From: an uncultured Mediterraneibacter sp.
GTDB lineage: Bacteria; Bacillota; Clostridia; Lachnospirales; Lachnospiraceae
Length of the DNA stretch: 64,000 bases
Assembly (NCBI GenBank): GCA_944381495.1
Contig: CALWLJ010000010.1
Location: 1-64,000, forward strand
Direction of reading: 5' to 3'
Shown: positions 58,102-64,000 of the stretch, piece after piece
Position numbering within the stretch: position 1 is the stretch's first letter
Layout: each line of letters begins with the position of its first letter
Position numbers and translations under genes: made by a program
Notes under the pieces: generated by a model
Databases searched by the model: none
Seen by the model: only the letters and a program-made list of their open reading frames with translations
What the model was told of the DNA's origin: nothing

Positions 58102-59295
58102 TTATTCTTCAAAGGCTTCTTTCATTTTCTCCATGAAGCCTTTCTTTTTCTTCTTATCCCCTTTATCATTCCGGTCGTCATCATCGGTCTGATGAAGGGT
58201 ATTTCCCGTAAGTGCATCGAATTTACGGAGTGCCTCCTTTGCCTCTGGACTGAGCTTCTCAGGTGTCTGAATCACAAGTGTGACATAGTGATCTCCCCGA
58301 ACCTGTGAATTCCGGAGGGACGGAACGCCTTTCCCTTTTAAGCGCACTTTCGTATCAGTCTTTGTACCAGGTTTGACATTATAAAGCACATCGCCGTCCA
58401 CAGTCTTAATGCGGATATCTCCGCCCAGTGCAGCCACTGCAAATGAAATCGGTACTGTAGAAAATATATGCACATCCTGTCTTTGGAAAATGGGATGTCT
58501 GGAAACATTGACCTCTACCAGCAGATCGCCGCGTGGACCGCCATTAATGCCTGGTTCCCCTTTTTCACGGATACGGACACTCTGTCCGTTATCAATGCCG
58601 GCCGGTATCTTAACTTGGATCTTCTTCCGGCTGGAAGTATATCCGGTTCCCGCGCAGTCCGGACATTTCTCCTTGATGATCTTACCGGAACCGTTGCAGT
58701 TTGGACATGTCTGTACGTTCTGGACAGTGCCGAAGAAGGACTGAGAAGTGTATACAACCTGCCCTTTTCCTCCGCACTTCGGACATGTTTCCGGAGAAGT
58801 TCCCGGTTTGGCTCCTGTTCCGTGGCAGGAACTGCAGGGATCTTTCAGTACGAGATCCAGTTCTTTCTCACATCCGAAGACAGCCTCCTCGAATGTGATG
58901 CGGATACTCTTTCTGATATTAGCTCCCTTCATCGGTCCGTTGCTGCGTCCTCTTCTGGCGCCGCCGCCTCCGAACAAATCTCCAAAAATATCTCCAAAAA
59001 TGTCACTGAAATCAGCGCCGCTGAAATCAAAGCCGCCAAATCCGCCGGCTCCACCGGCACCTCCTTCAAAAGCAGCATGGCCGAACTGATCATACTGACG
59101 GCGCTTTTCGGCGTCACTTAAGACAGCATAGGCCTCAGAAGCTTCTTTGAACTTTTTCTCAGCTTCTTTATCCCCGGGATTCATATCCGGATGATATTTT
59201 TTGGCAAGTGTACGGTATGCTTTTTTGATCGTCGCTTCGTCAGCATCTTTGCTTACGCCGAGCACCTCATAGTAATCTCTCTTTGACTCTGCCAT
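58102..59295 (-). CDS. dnaJ: Chaperone protein DnaJ
   Basis: The J-protein co-chaperone that stimulates DnaK ATPase. The 397-residue product has the J domain ([23 protein letters not shown] in [10 protein letters not shown]), a Gly/Phe-rich linker ([18 protein letters not shown]), four zinc motifs ([36 protein letters not shown]) and the C-terminal substrate domain. It is the last gene of the operon. AAAGG precedes ATG 59295. The C-terminal tail is longer and basic ([16 protein letters not shown]). Confidence 0.97.
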   Translation of the reverse strand: MAESKRDYYEVLGVSKDADEATIKKAYRTLAKKYHPDMNPGDKEAEKKFKEASEAYAVLSDAEKRRQYDQFGHAAFEGGAGGAGGFGGFDFSGADFSDIFGDIFGDLFGGGGARRGRSNGPMKGANIRKSIRITFEEAVFGCEKELDLVLKDPCSSCHGTGAKPGTSPETCPKCGGKGQVVYTSQSFFGTVQNVQTCPNCNGSGKIIKEKCPDCAGTGYTSSRKKIQVKIPAGIDNGQSVRIREKGEPGINGGPRGDLLVEVNVSRHPIFQRQDVHIFSTVPISFAVAALGGDIRIKTVDGDVLYNVKPGTKTDTKVRLKGKGVPSLRNSQVRGDHYVTLVIQTPEKLSPEAKEALRKFDALTGNTLHQTDDDDRNDKGDKKKKKGFMEKMKEAFEE

Positions 59296-59462
59296 AACAC
59301 GAATACTCTACCTTTCATTTTCAGTAAAAAATCTACGCAGCCGTTTTGATGCGGTTCCGTAGAGTCTAATGTTACAGGCCCGCCGCCGGATATCATCTCC
59401 GGCGGCAGGAACCGTCCGTAACTTTATACGTTCCAGTCTGCACTGTAACCTTTTATATAATC

Positions 59463-61373
<1,911 letters not shown>

Positions 61374-61403
61374 TTATGCTAAATTTAGTTAATACCTGTT
61401 TCC

Positions 61404-61581
61404 ATGTTCGGCTCGCTAAGCTCGATAAGACCTCGCCAACCTCCCCGAACGACTTTCGCACTAGATTCGAAAGTACCTCATCAAGTGCTGCCTGGATGTT
61501 CGGCTCGCTAGGCTCGATAAGACCTCGCCAACCTCCCCGAACGACTTTCGCACTAGATTCGAAAATACCTCATCAAGTGCT
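61404..61581. repeat. Two 86-bp direct repeats between dnaK and grpE
   Basis: Copies at 61404-61489 and 61496-61581 differ at only two positions seen by eye (CTAAGCTC/CTAGGCTC and GAAAGTACC/GAAAATACC). The period is 92 bp. Each holds two hairpins: GTTCGG...CCGAAC and ACTTTCG...CGAAAGT. They lie in the intercistronic region of the heat-shock operon, so they would be in the mRNA. Only two copies, so not a CRISPR. Confidence 0.9.
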
Positions 61582-61586
61582 CAATG

Positions 61587-62297
61587 TCAGTTTGCTACTT
61601 TTACCATGCTGTGTCTTACGACGCTGTCACGGTATGTGTAGCCTTTCTGGAATTCCTCGGCGATGATGTTCTCGCCAAGTTCCTCGTCCTCCACATGCAT
61701 CACTGCATTATGGAAATCTGGATCGAACTCCTTGCCAACAGCCTCGATCGGCTTGACTCCAATGGAATCTAACGTAGTCATCAGCTGTTTGTAAATCTTT
61801 TCCATCCCTTCTGCGAAAGGTGTGGATTTCTCATCCTCCGGCATGGACGCAAGTCCGCGTTCAAAGTTATCAACTACCGGAAGGATCTTTTCTATGATAT
61901 CTTTCGCGCCTATCTCGTACATCTGGGACTTCTCCTTTTCCGTACGCTTGCGGAAGTTATCAAACTCTGCCATCTGGCGGGTGAGCCGATCGGTCAGTTC
62001 ATCGATCTTCTCATCTTTTTTATCCTTTTTATTCTTTTTTCCGAAGAATTTCTTCTTCTCGCCTTTGGCATCTTCCTTATTCTCAGCTTCCTCCGTCTTC
62101 TGTCCGGAAGCATCGTCACTCTCCTGAGCCTCTGCCGTTTCTTCGGCCGCATCCTGCGCATCTGTGTTGTCTGCGCTCTCCGCGTTTTCTTCCGTCTTTC
62201 CGGAAGCCTGCTCTGTCTGAGCTTTCTCAGCCGCTTTAGCCTTAGCCTCTTCCACGGCCTCTTTTACCATATCTTCCTTACTCATATTCTCTGTCAC
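61587..62297 (-). CDS. grpE: Nucleotide exchange factor GrpE
   Basis: GrpE removes ADP from DnaK. The 236-residue product is longer than usual because of an acidic/Ala-rich N-terminus (residues 1-90). The conserved part is a coiled coil (LTDRLTRQMAEFDNFRKRTE then KEKSQMYEIGAKDIIEKILP) and the C-terminal beta domain (FDPDFHNAVMHVEDEELGEN, VLRHSMVKVAN-type end). The start is probably GTG 62297, 7 bases after GGAAGGTGG. Confidence 0.95.
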   Translation of the reverse strand: MTENMSKEDMVKEAVEEAKAKAAEKAQTEQASGKTEENAESADNTDAQDAAEETAEAQESDDASGQKTEEAENKEDAKGEKKKFFGKKNKKDKKDEKIDELTDRLTRQMAEFDNFRKRTEKEKSQMYEIGAKDIIEKILPVVDNFERGLASMPEDEKSTPFAEGMEKIYKQLMTTLDSIGVKPIEAVGKEFDPDFHNAVMHVEDEELGENIIAEEFQKGYTYRDSVVRHSMVKVAN

Positions 62298-62312
62298 CAG
62301 CTTTCCACCTTC

Positions 62313-63362
62313 CTATTCTTTGGGATCTTTATTATAAATCGCATCCAACTCATTCTGAAGAGTCTTCAGCGTCTTCATGACATGTTCATAATCCATCCGT
62401 TTCGGACCGATGATACCGATCGTTCCCTTCATGCCCTCACCCAGTTCGTAAGTAGCTGTCACGACACTGCAGTCCTTCATGGTCTTCACAGGCGCCTCAT
62501 CTCCAATATACACCTGGATGCCATGGCTGTCTTCACTTGCCAGTGTCTCTGTGACAAGATCAGCAAGCTGCTGCTTTTCTTCAAATGCACTGATGATCTC
62601 CTGGGCGCTCTGCTTGTCGCTCAGCTCCGGATATTTAAAAATATTCGTCGCACCGCTTGTATAGATCTGCATGTCATCTTCCACATGTATGATCTCAGCA
62701 ACCGCATCAAGCACATGCCCTACCACCTGGCTGTGTATCCCGGCCTGTTCTTTCAGGCGGGCGATCAGTCCGAGTGTGATCTGATCAATAGACATACCGT
62801 TCAGTGTAGTATTGAGAAGCATATTCAGCTTCAGCAGCGTCTCATTGCTTAGTGTTTCACCAACTTCGATTATTTTATTCTTGATCACATTGCCGCCGAG
62901 AACGATGACCGCTACAATCTGCTCCTCATCCACCTGAGACAGCTGAATGAACTTCAGTGTATTGCGGTTGTTGATCGGGGAAGATACCATCGTGGCATAA
63001 TTGGTATTTGCAGCCAGGACCTTTGCAGCCTGCTTCAGGACCTGTTCCACTTTATCTGTCTTCTCCAGAAGCCCGTTCTCACGTTCCGTGATTTCCTGCT
63101 CCTTCTCCTCCATCAGCATATCAACATAGAGCCGATACCCTTTGTCAGAAGGAATCCGTCCCGCCGATGTGTGGGGCTGAAAAATATATCCCAGATCCTC
63201 CAGATCCGCCATCTCGTTGCGGATCGTCGCGGAACTCAGGTTCAGATCCGTGTACTTCGTAAGGGTACGGGATCCGACCGGTTCTCCCGTCTCAAGGTAG
63301 TTCTGTATGATAGCCTTTAATATGATAAGCTTTCTCTCGCTTAACGTATTATCTGCCGCCAC
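62313..63362 (-). CDS. hrcA: Heat-inducible transcription repressor HrcA
   Basis: HrcA represses the operon by binding CIRCE. The 349-residue product has the N-terminal winged helix (LIILKAIIQNYLETGEPVGS, LSSATIRNEMADLEDLGYIF, QPHTSAGRIPSDKGYR), and the following GAF-like domain ends DYEHVMKTLKTLQNEL. The start is GTG 63362 with GGGAGG upstream. It is the first gene of the run hrcA-grpE-dnaK-dnaJ. Confidence 0.96.
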   Translation of the reverse strand: MAADNTLSERKLIILKAIIQNYLETGEPVGSRTLTKYTDLNLSSATIRNEMADLEDLGYIFQPHTSAGRIPSDKGYRLYVDMLMEEKEQEITERENGLLEKTDKVEQVLKQAAKVLAANTNYATMVSSPINNRNTLKFIQLSQVDEEQIVAVIVLGGNVIKNKIIEVGETLSNETLLKLNMLLNTTLNGMSIDQITLGLIARLKEQAGIHSQVVGHVLDAVAEIIHVEDDMQIYTSGATNIFKYPELSDKQSAQEIISAFEEKQQLADLVTETLASEDSHGIQVYIGDEAPVKTMKDCSVVTATYELGEGMKGTIGIIGPKRMDYEHVMKTLKTLQNELDAIYNKDPKE

Positions 63363-63449
63363 GTCACTGCCTCCCTTCTTCTGTCTGATCTGAATTGTGA
63401 TACGTTGGTTCCATTCCGGAAGGAATCCTGTCAGGATCTTTTTGTTTTA

Positions 63450-63476
63450 TTAGCACTCTTTTCATCTGAGTGCTAA
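63450..63476. promoter_or_regulatory. CIRCE operator
   Basis: TTAGCACTC (63450-63458), a 9-base spacer and GAGTGCTAA (63468-63476) match the consensus exactly. It lies between the promoter and hrcA. No other CIRCE was found, so the second Hsp70 is not in this regulon by this criterion. Confidence 0.98.
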
Positions 63477-63491
63477 CACCTTCCGTATATT

Positions 63492-63520
63492 AAGATAGCA
63501 CCCCGTTTTCGGTTTGTCAA
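63492..63520 (-). promoter_or_regulatory. Heat-shock operon promoter
   Basis: On the minus strand, -35 TTGACA (63515-63520), 17-bp spacer, -10 TATCTT (63492-63497). CIRCE lies 16 bp downstream. Confidence 0.88.
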
Positions 63521-63581
63521 CACTGTTTATGGATTTTTTATGAGAAATATCTGAACAAAATTCCGAGAATCAAAGCCCTCC

Positions 63582-64000
63582 TCAAAACATAAACTCAACG
63601 AAAACCATATTGCTTACATCGGTTCCTCGCTCTGTGAGGAGGATCCTGTCGTCTTTCAGAAAGAGCAGCCCTTCTTTTTCCAGTTTTTTCAGCTGGGAGC
63701 CATATATTTCATTGATATCACTGTGGAAGGCGTCAGAAAAGTCTGTGCGGGATATGCCGTCTGTTTTACGGAGGCCAAGGAACATGAACTCTTCCATGCA
63801 GTCTTGAAGGGAGAGTTCTTCCACATCTTCATATATATCTTTATCTATATTTTTATCTATATTTTTATCTATATCTGTATCGGATCGTTCCGTGCGGAAT
63901 GCTTTCATATATTTATCCATATCCGCAGTATTGTGAAATCTCCGGTTGTTTACAAGGGACGAAGCTCCAAGGCCAAGGCCGAGATATTCCTTTCTGTCCC
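63582..64000 (-). CDS. hemW: HemW (radical SAM haem chaperone), C-terminal part
   Basis: The gene runs off the right edge; the start is outside the window. The readable end, KEYLGLGLGASSLVNNRRFH then NTADMDKYMKAF, and FMFLGLRKTDGISR...GTDVSNMVFVEFMF match the C-terminal HemW/HemN-like domain. HemW was first called coproporphyrinogen III oxidase and is now seen as a haem chaperone; the radical SAM cluster would lie outside the window. A short tandem repeat in the gene (63838-63876) encodes DIDKNIDKNIDKDI. Its position next to hrcA is the common Clostridia order. An ATG at 63920 is internal and not the true start. Confidence 0.9.
   Translation of the reverse strand, partial: DRKEYLGLGLGASSLVNNRRFHNTADMDKYMKAFRTERSDTDIDKNIDKNIDKDIYEDVEELSLQDCMEEFMFLGLRKTDGISRTDFSDAFHSDINEIYGSQLKKLEKEGLLFLKDDRILLTERGTDVSNMVFVEFMF

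Noticed and set aside
61404..61581. CRISPR array
   Set aside because: Only two 86-bp copies, only 6 bp between them, no spacers and no cas genes.

Overview
The window looks like a chromosomal segment of a strictly anaerobic gut-type Clostridia, most likely Lachnospiraceae. Grounds for this are the electron-bifurcating-type trimeric [FeFe] hydrogenase with a linked sensory hydrogenase, the Feo cluster with FeoB-associated Cys-rich/HMA proteins, the hemW-hrcA-grpE-dnaK-dnaJ order with a CIRCE operator, Firmicutes-type AGGAGG ribosome binding sites, sigma-A promoters and a Firmicutes-type LexA box. Species cannot be named from sequence alone.

Layout. 0-6.4 kb: a uvrB gene cut off after codon 90 although its LexA-controlled promoter is intact, then cfa, a GNAT acetyltransferase, and a MerR regulator divergent from an SDR/MFS pair whose promoter has the 19-bp spacer typical of MerR activation. 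6.4-14 kb: a metal region with a broken sigma factor, a P-type ATPase with an atypical membrane metal site, a DUF6110-like protein, an unannotated 26-residue membrane peptide, a Fur-family regulator, two Cys-rich/HMA membrane proteins, FeoB, FeoA and a DtxR-type regulator. Predicted operators (TTAGTTTAAACTAA type) lie at feoA and feoB. 14-26 kb: lactate dehydrogenase, L,D-transpeptidase, gene remnants, rhamnulose-1-phosphate aldolase, ferritin, an Agr-like two-component system without AgrD, a deleted GH3 glucosidase, a dihydrouridine synthase and an ABC exporter. 26-35 kb: the HydABC-type hydrogenase operon, divergent from a DRTGG / ATPase / HydS-like / DRTGG / PHP module. 35-48 kb: CorA, polyphosphate kinase, HD phosphohydrolase, PhoH, tRNA-Ser(CGA), a phosphatase, an esterase-like hydrolase, Mrp, a second Hsp70, an HTH-Uma2 protein and a PurF homologue lacking the N-terminal nucleophile cysteine. 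49-58 kb: an ABC-2 exporter divergent from a NarL-type two-component system, GlgX, and a membrane protein/XRE pair. 58-64 kb: the CIRCE heat-shock operon and the 3' part of hemW.

The most unusual content is between genes. Long palindromic elements fill many of the gaps near gene 3' ends. I distinguish at least four families (A, B, C, D), with partial and nested copies. Within families A, B and D, loops are conserved while the stem sequences change in a compensating way, which suggests selection on a folded DNA or RNA. One family B copy appears to have inserted into the arm of another, and a truncated A-D composite shows an internal deletion. These are the best candidates for an undescribed system, probably mobile palindromic elements or structured transcripts. 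No recombinase for them is visible in the window.
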